Source: Vulcanimicrobiota bacterium
GTDB lineage: Bacteria > Vulcanimicrobiota > Vulcanimicrobiia > Vulcanimicrobiales > Vulcanimicrobiaceae
Assembly: GCA_013036095.1 (NCBI GenBank)
Contig: JAAXCW010000007.1
Span: 99,350-163,349 of the forward strand
Reading direction: 5' to 3'
Length of the DNA: 64,000 nucleotides
Shown: in pieces, positions 35,681 through 44,106 of the stretch
How positions within the stretch are numbered: position 1 is the stretch's first letter
How the letters are laid out: each line of letters starts with the position of its first letter
Made by a program: the position numbers and the translations under genes
The notes under the pieces: model-generated
The model's database searches: none
The model's input: the letters and a program-made list of their open reading frames with translations, nothing else
What the model was told of the DNA's origin: nothing

Positions 35681-38290
35681 ATGAAGAGCCAGGAGTTGCG
35701 CTCGGCGTACGTCGAGTTTTTTACGTCCCGGGGGCACAAGCACGTCCAATCCGCGAGCTTGATTCCGGACGCGATGTCGACGACGCTCTTCACCATCGCG
35801 GGAATGGAGCAGTTCGTTCCGGCCTTCTTAGGCGACGAGCCGCCTCCGGCGGAGAACGTTGTGACGGTCCAGCGCTGTCTGCGAGTCGCCGGCGCCAAGA
35901 GCGACATCGAACACGTCGGGCGCACCGGCCGCCACGGCACGCTGATGGAGATGCTGGGCAACTTCAGTTTCGGCGGCTACTACAAACGCGAGGCGATCGG
36001 CTACGCGTGGGAGTTCGTAACCAAAGTCCTCAAGCTCGATCCGAAGCGCATCGCGATCACCGTGCATACCGGGGACGACGAAGCGGAAAAGATCTGGCGC
36101 GAGGTCGGGATTCCGCCCGAACGGATCACGCGCTTCGATGAAGAGAATTTTTGGACGATGGGATCGACGGGGCCGTGCGGTCCATGCACGGAGCTCTTCT
36201 ACGACAACGGTCCCGAGTACGCAGCCGGCCCGGACGACGACGGACCGAACAAAGGCGACCGTTTCATCGAGTTTTGGAATCTGGTCTTTCAGCAGTTTAA
36301 TCGCGGCGCCGACGGCGCGCTCGTCGAATTGCCGCGCAAACAGATCGACACCGGCATGGGTTTCGACCGGACGCTCGCGATTGCCAACGGCAAGCGCTCG
36401 ATGTATGAAACGGATCTCTTCACCGGCCTGATCGAGGCCCAGCCGCGGGTTGGGAAGACTGCGCTTTCAGAAAAAGGACAGCTCGAACGGCGCAACATCA
36501 TCGCCGATCACGTTCGCGCCGTTACGTTCCTGATTAACGACGGTGTCTACCCGAGCAATACAGATCGCGGCTACGTGCTGCGCTTTCTCATCCGGCGCGC
36601 CATTCGCAACGGACGTCTGCTCGGCTATCCCGATGGGTTTTTGACGGAGCTCGTTCCCGCGGTCGTCAAGTCGCTCGAGTCCGGCTATCCGGAGCTGCGG
36701 GCGAACCAATCGCGAATCGTGGACGCGCTGCGTATTGAAGAACAAACGTTTGACCGTACGCTGGAACGCGGGATGGCGCGGTGCGCCGCGCTTTTCGAAG
36801 AGCCCGCAATCCGCAAGAGCAAGCTCGTGCCGGGTCAAGCCGCTTTCGAATTGCACGACACGTTCGGCTTTCCGGTCGAATTGACGCGCGAGATTGCCGC
36901 GGAACGCGGCCTGAGCGTCGACATGCTCGGCTTCGAGCAAGCGATGAACGAGCAGCGCGAACGCGCGCGCCGGGACGCCGCTTCTAAGCGGCCGGCAGTT
37001 GCGATCTCCGATCTGCCGGCGATAAAAAGCGAGTTCACCGGCTACGAAGGCTTGGAAGGTGAGGGCACGATCGTGGCGCTGCTCAAAGACGGCGAACCGG
37101 TGGCCGAGCTGCGCGAAGGCGAACGCGGCGACGTGCTGCTCGATCGCACATCGTTCTATGCGGAAAAAGGCGGACAGATTGGCGACCGCGGTGCGCTCCG
37201 CTCGGAGTCCGCCTTCTTCGAAGTCTCGGATACGCAGTACGCCGGCGAAGCGATCTCGCATGCCGGCACGGTTCGTTCGGGAGAATTGAGAGTCGGAGAT
37301 CGCGTGCGCACGGAAGTTTCGGAGGATTGGCGCCGTGAGATTCGCCGTCACCATACGTCGGCGCATTTGCTGCAGCGCGCGCTTAAAGACGTGCTGGGCG
37401 ATGACGTAACGCAAGCCGGATCGTGGGTGGGAATCGATCGCATGCGTTTCGATTTCCGCTGGCCGCACGGCGCTCTCGAGTCCGCGCAAAAGCGCCAGAT
37501 CGCACACCGCGTCAACGAAATGATCCGCGACGATACGCCGCTGGAGACGCGCGTTTTGCCGATCGAAGAAGCTCGCGCGAGCGGCGCGATCATGATGTTC
37601 GGCGAAAAGTACGGCGAGCAGGTCCGCGTCGTGACGGCTGGACCTTCGGTCGAATTCTGTGGCGGAACGCATTCGCACTCGACCGGCGAACTCGGCTTGT
37701 TTCTGATCCTCAGCGAGTTTTCGATCGGCAGCGGGATTCGCCGCATCGAGTCGTGCGTTTCGCGCACGGCCGAAGAGTACGTACAGCATCAGCAAGAGCT
37801 CGTCGGCAATCTCGCAACCGCACTTGCTACTAGCCCCGAAGAGCTTGGCGAACGCATCGAAAAACTGCAGAGCGACGTGAAGGAGCTGCAGAACGCGGTC
37901 GGCGATTTGAAGGCCCAGCTTGCGTCGGCCGACGCGCAGAGTTACGTTGAGAAAGTTGAGCGCAAAGGCGATCGCAGTTTCGTCGGCGCCGTCGTTCCCG
38001 AAGCGGGCGCCGAAGCGCTGCGCCATTTGAGCAGCGCGATACGGCAACGCGTGCGCAGCGGCGCGATCGCGCTCGCCGGAGTCGATGGCGAGACCGTGAG
38101 TTTACTAGTGAGCGTCAGCGACGATCTCGTCAAGGGCGGGGTTCATGCCGGCAATCTGGTCAAGCTCGCCGCGCCGCTGATCGACGGGCGTGGGGGCGGT
38201 CAGCCGGGTCAAGCGCAAGGCGGCGGAAAGAATCCCGCCGGCGCCGAGGCGGCGCTGAAGGCGATTCGCGACGCGGTGCTTCCGGCATGA
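35681..38290 (+). CDS. alaS: Alanyl-tRNA synthetase
   Basis: An 869-residue class II synthetase of normal length. The catalytic core starts with LRSAYVEFFTSRGHKHVQSASL and contains FTIAGMEQFVPAFLG and GSTGPCGPCTELFYD. The editing domain carries the zinc/catalytic HHTSAHLLQRAL and the distal CGGTHSHSTGELGLFLI. The C-Ala domain ends with GGRGGGQPGQAQGGGKN. It charges tRNA-Ala and edits mischarged serine and glycine. Transcription seems to start almost at the ATG. The downstream secreted-protein gene overlaps by four bases. Confidence 0.99.
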   Translation: MKSQELRSAYVEFFTSRGHKHVQSASLIPDAMSTTLFTIAGMEQFVPAFLGDEPPPAENVVTVQRCLRVAGAKSDIEHVGRTGRHGTLMEMLGNFSFGGYYKREAIGYAWEFVTKVLKLDPKRIAITVHTGDDEAEKIWREVGIPPERITRFDEENFWTMGSTGPCGPCTELFYDNGPEYAAGPDDDGPNKGDRFIEFWNLVFQQFNRGADGALVELPRKQIDTGMGFDRTLAIANGKRSMYETDLFTGLIEAQPRVGKTALSEKGQLERRNIIADHVRAVTFLINDGVYPSNTDRGYVLRFLIRRAIRNGRLLGYPDGFLTELVPAVVKSLESGYPELRANQSRIVDALRIEEQTFDRTLERGMARCAALFEEPAIRKSKLVPGQAAFELHDTFGFPVELTREIAAERGLSVDMLGFEQAMNEQRERARRDAASKRPAVAISDLPAIKSEFTGYEGLEGEGTIVALLKDGEPVAELREGERGDVLLDRTSFYAEKGGQIGDRGALRSESAFFEVSDTQYAGEAISHAGTVRSGELRVGDRVRTEVSEDWRREIRRHHTSAHLLQRALKDVLGDDVTQAGSWVGIDRMRFDFRWPHGALESAQKRQIAHRVNEMIRDDTPLETRVLPIEEARASGAIMMFGEKYGEQVRVVTAGPSVEFCGGTHSHSTGELGLFLILSEFSIGSGIRRIESCVSRTAEEYVQHQQELVGNLATALATSPEELGERIEKLQSDVKELQNAVGDLKAQLASADAQSYVEKVERKGDRSFVGAVVPEAGAEALRHLSSAIRQRVRSGAIALAGVDGETVSLLVSVSDDLVKGGVHAGNLVKLAAPLIDGRGGGQPGQAQGGGKNPAGAEAALKAIRDAVLPA

Positions 38291-38958
38291 TTGCCGCGCT
38301 CGCAATGTTCGCCGCGGCGCTGACTCCGCCGAAGGTGCTCGATTCGCAGCTCGTCCTGCAGCGCTACGAAGCGCGACTCACGGCGACCAAAGATCCGCAG
38401 ACGCTCGTTTTTATGTACGCAGTTTCGCAAGCCGGCCCGCAAGATATCGATCAAACTCATCGCGTCTATCGCAGCGGAAATCTGGTCCGTGACGAAACCC
38501 TCGTCGTCGACGGCGTCAAACAGAAGACGACGCGCATCGCGCGCTACCGCAACCGCTACACGCTGCACGATCTGGCGCCGCGCACGACAGGATACGTTTT
38601 TCTTTTCGTGCGGCCGATCGTCAATAACGGCAGATACGATTACTTGTACCGCGCGGTTCCGCTGGGCGCGCCGGCCGCATTCACCGTACGTACGCTGACC
38701 ATAGACGGAAAAACGTTCTTGCCGCGCGAGATACGGTTTCACAGCATCGGAGCAGGAGCGCGCGGTGACGGAACCCTGGCATTTACTCCGGCCGGAAAAT
38801 ATTGGGTGCCGTCGTCAATCGCGGTACAGGGAACCGTGAACGGCCGCGCTGCGCGCGAACGCATCACCTTTAGCGGCTATCAATTTCCGCCCGCTCTGCC
38901 GCAGTCGACGTTCCATTCTCCGCGAGCGCTGCCCTCGGCGGTCTTGCCGACATTCTAA
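38287..38958 (+). CDS. Hypothetical secreted protein (223 aa)
   Basis: A 223-residue protein with a short N-terminal hydrophobic stretch (about 1-13, IAALAMFAAALTPP) that looks like a truncated signal peptide or anchor. The rest is beta-rich with alternating polar strands (RLTATKDPQTLVFMYAVSQ, RNRYTLHDLAPRTTGYVF, RTLTIDGKTFLPREIRF) somewhat like periplasmic lipoprotein carriers such as LolA, but I cannot confirm that. ATG at 38287 overlaps the alaS stop by four bases. No catalytic motif. Function unknown. Confidence 0.7.
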   Translation: MIAALAMFAAALTPPKVLDSQLVLQRYEARLTATKDPQTLVFMYAVSQAGPQDIDQTHRVYRSGNLVRDETLVVDGVKQKTTRIARYRNRYTLHDLAPRTTGYVFLFVRPIVNNGRYDYLYRAVPLGAPAAFTVRTLTIDGKTFLPREIRFHSIGAGARGDGTLAFTPAGKYWVPSSIAVQGTVNGRAARERITFSGYQFPPALPQSTFHSPRALPSAVLPTF

Positions 38959-38990
38959 CTGATCGCCTCGCGCCATGGGCCGCATGGCTA

Positions 38991-40409
38991 GTGCCGCTGG
39001 CGGTATATGTGGCGTCGCTCGAAGGCGCGGTCAGCTACTGGGATACGGGAGAGTCTCAGGTGGTGCCGTGGATATTTGGGATCGCCCACCCTACCGGGTT
39101 TCCGGCATTTACGATCGCCGCCGGAATATTCGCGCATCTTCTTCCGGCCGGATCGGTAGCGTGGCGAATTGCGTTCTTCAGCGCGATCGCGATGAGCGCG
39201 GCATCCTGGGCGATCTTTGCAGCGCTGCGCGAACTCAAATGTAATCTTTGGATTGCGCTGGGCGCGAGCTGGGTATTCGCCTTCGGCGAAGTTGTTTGGA
39301 CGCGCGGCACTCGGGCTGAGGTGCATGCGCTGGCAGCGGCGCTCGCGGCGCTGACGCTGTATTTTTGTGTTCGCTGGTACCTGCGCGCCGAACCGCGGGC
39401 GTTTGTGCTCGGCGCGCTTTGCTGGGGGCTCGCCGTCGCGACCCATCCCGTGACTGCGCTGCTCGCGCCGGCCCTGCCCGTCGCTTCCGCTGCACGCGTA
39501 CGGGCCCTCCGCTTGCGCACGTTCGCGCAAGGCATGCTGCTGTTCGCGTTCGGCGTCGCGTTCTATGCGTATCTTCCGATTCGCAGCGCGATTGTGACGC
39601 ACGCGCGGCTCGATCCGACGCTCGCGCTCGGGGAGCCGCCCGGCAAAGCGTTCTGGGACATGAATCACCCGGCAACGTGGGACGGATTCCGCAGTTTCTT
39701 GAGCGGCTCGGATTACGGCGCGCTGCAGGCGTTTTCGGCCGCCTTGAGTCCGGAGACATACCGCGCAGGCGCGCCGCCGTTTTTCATCTATCTGTGGCGT
39801 GAATTCACAGCGCTTGGAATTTTGGTTGCCGCCGCCGGTGCGATTGCGCTCGCGCGCAGCCGCCCGTGGCTCGCAGTCGCGCTATTCTTGGCAGCAGTCT
39901 GCCCGGCAGTTTTCGCTTTCGGGTATTCGGTCGAAGCGGATATCGCACGCTACTTCCTGATTCCGTTCATCGTCACCGCGATACTGGCGGGTTATGGCGC
40001 GAATGCGCTCGCAAAGGCGATGCCGGAACTGCGAGTCGTCTCGGCACTGATCTTGCCGGCGATTGCCCTCACGCTGCTGATTCTCAATCGAAGTACGTTC
40101 GAGCAGCCGAAATCGAGCGGCGCAGAGGGATTGATTCGGACGGTGCAAGGCGGAACGCCCGACGACGCCGTGCTGCTGGCGCCGTGGATCGATTCGACCG
40201 CGCTGGCCTACGCCGCGTACGTGGATCGTTCGCTGGGGCGCCGGATTGTCGACAGCGCGTGGCTGAGTGACGAAGCCGCGCGCGTGCCCGGCTGGGTCCG
40301 CAGCGGGCGCCACGTCTACGTTGTGGATAGGGTCTTCGGATCGGTGCCGGGTTATCGTTTGATTCGAATTCCCGGTTCGCCCGATCTCTACCGGATCGAA
40401 AAACAGTGA
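38991..40409 (+). CDS. DUF2723-like polytopic membrane protein (GT-C glycosyltransferase-like)
   Basis: A protein of about 472 residues with ten or more hydrophobic helices and a short soluble C-terminal domain (from about residue 375). The N terminus has YWDTGESQVVPWIFGIAHPTG, the signature of DUF2723 proteins, which are related to protein O-mannosyltransferases; the Asp in this loop is the likely catalytic one. GTG at 38991 is the first start available, but the frame is open and hydrophobic upstream (LAPWAAWLV), so the true N terminus may be a little longer. It overlaps the next membrane-protein gene. Confidence 0.82.
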   Translation: MPLAVYVASLEGAVSYWDTGESQVVPWIFGIAHPTGFPAFTIAAGIFAHLLPAGSVAWRIAFFSAIAMSAASWAIFAALRELKCNLWIALGASWVFAFGEVVWTRGTRAEVHALAAALAALTLYFCVRWYLRAEPRAFVLGALCWGLAVATHPVTALLAPALPVASAARVRALRLRTFAQGMLLFAFGVAFYAYLPIRSAIVTHARLDPTLALGEPPGKAFWDMNHPATWDGFRSFLSGSDYGALQAFSAALSPETYRAGAPPFFIYLWREFTALGILVAAAGAIALARSRPWLAVALFLAAVCPAVFAFGYSVEADIARYFLIPFIVTAILAGYGANALAKAMPELRVVSALILPAIALTLLILNRSTFEQPKSSGAEGLIRTVQGGTPDDAVLLAPWIDSTALAYAAYVDRSLGRRIVDSAWLSDEAARVPGWVRSGRHVYVVDRVFGSVPGYRLIRIPGSPDLYRIEKQ

Positions 40410-41584
40410 AGGTGCGCGGGTATGTGACGGCGGGAATCGTCGCCGCGTTAATCACGTTGATCGCCGGCCACTTCCGCTCGACGCCGTACAACAACTACGT
40501 TCTGCTCGCCGGCGCACTGCTGCACGGCCACACGTGGATCGCATGGCCCGGAAGCTATATCGATGCGCTTGCGTACCGCGGAGAGCACTACGTGATCGAA
40601 GGTCCCGTGCCGGCGCTGCTGCTCTTGCCTTACGTAGCGGTTGCTGGTGCGGCTGCAAATCAAACGCTGCTTTCGGCGATCCTTTGTGGCGTCGCGATCG
40701 GCGCGGCGTGGAAGCTGGGCGAGCGTTTGGGCTTGGGGCGAACGGCGAATGTGTGGTTAACCGCGGTTTTGCTGGCGGGTACCGATCTCTTATGGTGCGC
40801 GATGCTAGGCGACGTCTGGTTCATCGCACACGTCAGCGCGGCAGCGTTCACGCTGCTCGCGCTCGTGGAGTTATGCGGAAAACGTCGCGGATGGCTGGTT
40901 GCGCTATGGGCGGTTGCGGCGGCCGGTTCGCGTTTTTCTTTGGTGCTCGCAATTCCGGTTTATGCCGCACTCCTGATCGCATCCGATCCGCAGCCGCAAA
41001 GTTGGCGCGTCGACTCCTCGCGCTTGCGCGCCGTTCTGCTAGGATTCGGCGGTGTGCTCTTGGGAGCGGGCGCGCTTTATTCAGCGTACAACGTTGCGCG
41101 CTGGGGAACCGTCGCCGATATCGGCTACACGACCTGGTACCATCAGGACCCGGCGGGCTCGCCGACCGGCTCGCCTTTCCGGTTGCAGTATCTGGGTTAC
41201 GAGCTTTGGTCGTTTTTCGTGCAGCGAGCGGATTTCTCGGCGGTATTTCCGTGGATACGTCCGTCGTACTCCGGCATTGCGTTGACGTGGACGAGTCCGG
41301 CGCTGATCTTTGCGCTATGGGCGAGGAAGCCGCGCGCATTTGTGGTCGCGATGTGGACGGCGGCAATCCTGGTTGCCATTCCGTCATTTCTGTACTACGT
41401 CAACGGATTCGCGCAATATGGAATGCGCCACGCCTTGGACTTCGTTCCGTTTCTGTACGTGCTGATGGTCCTAGGTGCTCGCGTGCGTTTGCCGCTTTGG
41501 GTGAAGGTGTTGCTCGTTTACTCGTGCGTCGCAAGTTCGTACGGCGTCTGGTACTGGAACGTTTTCTTACGCTCCGGAAACTAG
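40406..41584 (+). CDS. Polytopic membrane protein, probable GT-C-type glycosyltransferase
   Basis: A 392-residue integral membrane protein with about ten hydrophobic segments. A first periplasmic loop contains HTWIAWPGSYIDALAYRGEHYVIEG-type acidic residues, and a later loop has TTWYHQDPAGSPTGSPF. The arrangement of a long first loop and many helices suggests a GT-C transferase using a lipid-linked sugar, like its neighbour, but no family signature is certain. GTG at 40406 overlaps the upstream gene by four bases. The next gene is convergent and overlaps its 3' end by four bases. Confidence 0.7.
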   Translation: MKVRGYVTAGIVAALITLIAGHFRSTPYNNYVLLAGALLHGHTWIAWPGSYIDALAYRGEHYVIEGPVPALLLLPYVAVAGAAANQTLLSAILCGVAIGAAWKLGERLGLGRTANVWLTAVLLAGTDLLWCAMLGDVWFIAHVSAAAFTLLALVELCGKRRGWLVALWAVAAAGSRFSLVLAIPVYAALLIASDPQPQSWRVDSSRLRAVLLGFGGVLLGAGALYSAYNVARWGTVADIGYTTWYHQDPAGSPTGSPFRLQYLGYELWSFFVQRADFSAVFPWIRPSYSGIALTWTSPALIFALWARKPRAFVVAMWTAAILVAIPSFLYYVNGFAQYGMRHALDFVPFLYVLMVLGARVRLPLWVKVLLVYSCVASSYGVWYWNVFLRSGN

Positions 41585-43335
41585 CGCGCCTCGAACGCGT
41601 CGCGTAAATCTCCTGCCGTGCGGGCCGGAGCGCTGCAAACGTTTCCACGGCAAAGGTAAGCGGCCGGAGCGAGCTGTGGATCCATTCCGCGCTCGCGTAA
41701 CGTCTTCGCATCGTCCGGCGCAATCGTGCGCACCGCCAGCAGCGGATCCGGCAACGCGCGAGCCGTTTCGCGCAGGTCGCTCGTTTGTTCCGGCGTTCCC
41801 ACCAGTACCACGGACGCCGAACCGCCGAAAAAGCGGCGCAGCGCCCGCGCGAACGGCGCCGCGAACATGCGCATGCCGCCGTAGTTCGAGGCATAGACTT
41901 GCAACGTGCGTTCCGCGGTTGCGCGCTTCTCGTCGTCCCCGTCCAAGACACCGAGCCGCAAGAAGCACTCCGCAAGCAGCGAGTTGTCGGCGAGCGGACG
42001 CTGCCGCACCGCGAGATTGCCGATTTGCTCTTCCGCTCCAGCGTGGTCGTAGTATCCGCCGTTAGGCGAGGCGAAGGCACCGTCGATCGCGGCTGCCAAA
42101 TCACGCGCGCGCGCCAGAAAGCGCGCCTCTCCGGACGTTTCGTGCGCATCCAGTAGCGCTCGCAGATATGCAACCTGATCGGTGAGGAGTCCGCGCACGT
42201 GCGGGGTTCCGCCTGGCTCGAGGAAATGATAGAGCAAACCGTTCTCGTCGCGCATGCGCTCGTGCAAAGCGTCGAGCGCACCGCGCGCTTCGCCCATCAC
42301 ACCATCGTCTTCGAGCGCGGCGGCCGCCAGTGCGAACGCGCCGGCCATGGCGGCCGTCCAGTTCGAATACGACGTGCGATCGACGTACGGAGCTTCCCGT
42401 TTGCGCCTCTCCTCGAGCGGAAGCGCGAAATACTCCTCATCGGCGTCCTGGCTGCCCGCGAAAAAGCCCGTCTGAGGATCGCGCAGCACGGTGCGCACGT
42501 AGCGCATCGCAGATTCGAGCGTCGACCGAAACGCTTGGTTGCGCGTCGTGCGCGTCAACTCGGCGAGGATGCGCAGCAGCGCGCCGTGGTCTTCGGTCAT
42601 CTTCTCGAAATGCGGGATGCTCCAGTCGCGCGTGGTCGAGTAGCGGAAGAATCCGCCCTCTACATGATCGTACATGCCGCCGCCGGCCATCGCGAGCAAC
42701 GTCTTGGCGAGCATGTCGTAGAGCCGCTGCTCGCCGGTGGCGCGGTGCTCTTGCAGCAAAAAGTCGAGCACGTCGGTCATCGGAAACTTCGGTTCGTTGC
42801 CAAAGCCCCCATATTCCGGATCGTATCCGTCGGAGGTCTCTTCTAGCACGCGCGCGATCATCGTTTCGCGCAGCTCGCCCGAAGCGGGCCGCTCGGCCGA
42901 GACTTCCCTGCGCAGCTCGACAGCGCGCTCTACGACGTGCTCGCGATGTTCTCTAAAGAAATCGGCGATCTGATCGAGTGCGCCCAGCATTTGATCGGGC
43001 GGCATATACGTAGCGCCCGCAAGCAGCGCGCCGGCCGGAGCCAGAAACGCGGTCGTCGGCCAGCCGCCTTGGTTGTAGCGCGCGTTGACGTCCGGACGGC
43101 GATCGTTGTCGACGCGCACTGGGACGAAGCGCTGGTTGATGCGTTCGATCACGCGCGGATCGGAGTAGCTGGTCTCGTCCATAACGTGACACCAGTGGCA
43201 CCAGACCGCGGAAATCGCAAGCAGAATCGGCTTCTGCTCGCGCTCGGCTTGCGCGAACGCCGCCTCTCCCCACGTCTGCCAGGCAATTTCGCCTGCCCGG
43301 TTGGGCCGCGGCGAAAAATGGAACTCCGGGCTCAC
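41581..43335 (-). CDS. DUF255/thioredoxin-domain protein (YyaL / SPATA20 family)
   Basis: A 584-residue protein. The N-terminal DUF255 thioredoxin-like domain has LLAISAVWCHWCHVMDETSY with a CHWC active site, then a long (alpha/alpha) barrel with FGNEPKFPMTDVLDFLL and GGFFRYSTTRDWSIPHFEKM, matching YyaL proteins; the C-terminal 60 residues have a YLCRGNVCSAPA end. The role of this family is unclear; suggestions include redox or cellobiose 2-epimerase-like chemistry. The start is GTG at 43335. It follows a small membrane-protein gene on the same strand. Confidence 0.9.
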   Translation of the reverse strand: MSPEFHFSPRPNRAGEIAWQTWGEAAFAQAEREQKPILLAISAVWCHWCHVMDETSYSDPRVIERINQRFVPVRVDNDRRPDVNARYNQGGWPTTAFLAPAGALLAGATYMPPDQMLGALDQIADFFREHREHVVERAVELRREVSAERPASGELRETMIARVLEETSDGYDPEYGGFGNEPKFPMTDVLDFLLQEHRATGEQRLYDMLAKTLLAMAGGGMYDHVEGGFFRYSTTRDWSIPHFEKMTEDHGALLRILAELTRTTRNQAFRSTLESAMRYVRTVLRDPQTGFFAGSQDADEEYFALPLEERRKREAPYVDRTSYSNWTAAMAGAFALAAAALEDDGVMGEARGALDALHERMRDENGLLYHFLEPGGTPHVRGLLTDQVAYLRALLDAHETSGEARFLARARDLAAAIDGAFASPNGGYYDHAGAEEQIGNLAVRQRPLADNSLLAECFLRLGVLDGDDEKRATAERTLQVYASNYGGMRMFAAPFARALRRFFGGSASVVLVGTPEQTSDLRETARALPDPLLAVRTIAPDDAKTLRERGMDPQLAPAAYLCRGNVCSAPARTAGDLRDAFEAR

Positions 43336-43336
43336 T

Positions 43337-43639
43337 TCACTCGTCTTCCCCGGTGGCGCCCCGGAGGAACCCCGAAGCGTACGTTATTCCCGTCAGCACA
43401 ACCAGGCCTAGGAACGCCTCGGGCCACCACGGGAATGGGGTCCTCAGCAGCCCCGGCCGGACCAGCTCGGCCAGGAAGACCGCCGCGGCAACCGTGAACC
43501 CCAGCGCGTACTTCCGGTGGGCGCCGGCCCCCGTCCCATAGAGCTCGCTTTCGTAGAACGTCTGCACCCGCGCCACGGAGCGCCACCAGGCGACGCCGGC
43601 CAGGGCCAGCGAGAGTACAAAACCGGACCAAACCCACAT
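43337..43639 (-). CDS. Small membrane protein (100 aa)
   Basis: A 100-residue protein with three hydrophobic segments (about 2-19, 44-63 and 70-91) and a polar loop with VARVQTFYESELYGTG. ATG at 43639 follows a GAG-rich stretch. The frame is open upstream to 43834, but that part is rich in charged low-complexity sequence and overlaps the promoter region of the divergent gene, so I reject it. Its stop is one base before the YyaL-like start, so the two are probably cotranscribed. No family is recognised. Confidence 0.65.
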   Translation of the reverse strand: MWVWSGFVLSLALAGVAWWRSVARVQTFYESELYGTGAGAHRKYALGFTVAAAVFLAELVRPGLLRTPFPWWPEAFLGLVVLTGITYASGFLRGATGEDE

Positions 43640-43723
43640 ACCGCTCGCTTCGCCGCTCCCCGGTACGCTCGCTTGCACTCTGGGTATAAACCTCGCCGAG
43701 CTACGAAAGGAGCAGTGACTCGT

Positions 43724-43924
43724 ATGGCTGATGGCCCGGTTGTAGTCAACGATGGCAGTGGGGGCGGAGCGGCTGCCGTAGGCATCGTTATCGTCGTTCT
43801 CATCGCGATCTTGATCGCGATCTTCGTATGGCATCCGTGGTCCTCGACGAGCAGCAGCACGTCGACGAACGGTGGCACCACGACTACCAACACCACAACT
43901 ACTGGAGGAGGTACCAAACCCTAA
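43724..43924 (+). CDS. Small membrane protein with Ser/Thr/Gly-rich tail (66 aa)
   Basis: A 66-residue protein: a short glycine-rich N terminus, one strong transmembrane helix (about 20-41, GIVIVVLIAILIAIFVW), and a tail made almost only of Ser, Thr, Asn and Gly. AAAGGAG lies 11 bases before ATG 43724 and two bases before an in-frame GTG at 43715, so the exact start is uncertain. The stop shares a base with the start of the Lmo0937-like gene. The low-complexity tail would face outward and might be glycosylated; this is inference. Confidence 0.65.
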   Translation: MADGPVVVNDGSGGGAAAVGIVIVVLIAILIAIFVWHPWSSTSSSTSTNGGTTTTNTTTTGGGTKP

Positions 43925-44085
43925 TGTCTGGTTTATTGTGGACGATTATCGTCATCTTAGTGGTAATTTGGCTGATTGGGTTTCTTTTGGCGCACATTGC
44001 GAGCCCGCTCATCCATATCATCATCGTGATCGCGGTGATCCTACTCATCATCAACCTGCTGAGCGGCCGAGGAGCGCGAGTCTAG
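43924..44085 (+). CDS. Lmo0937-family small membrane protein (53 aa)
   Basis: A 53-residue protein with two hydrophobic helices: LLWTIIVILVVIWLIGFLL and a second one, IHIIIVIAVILLIINLL, ending in SGRGARV. This is the pattern of the Lmo0937/DUF5670 family, often induced by stress. ATG at 43924 shares one base with the preceding stop (TAATG). Too short for confident family placement by eye, but the motif order LLW...GF...IHI...INL is characteristic. Confidence 0.75.
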   Translation: MSGLLWTIIVILVVIWLIGFLLAHIASPLIHIIIVIAVILLIINLLSGRGARV

Positions 44086-44106
44086 ACCCGCGCACCTATC
44101 GGCATA

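Noticed and set aside
43332..43637. 101-codon minus-strand frame
   Set aside because: It is Gly/Arg-rich and lies in the wrong frame over the membrane protein gene, which has clear hydrophobic helices.
43640..43834. Upstream extension of the 100-residue membrane protein
   Set aside because: The extra 65 residues are charged low-complexity sequence and overlap the start region of the divergent gene.
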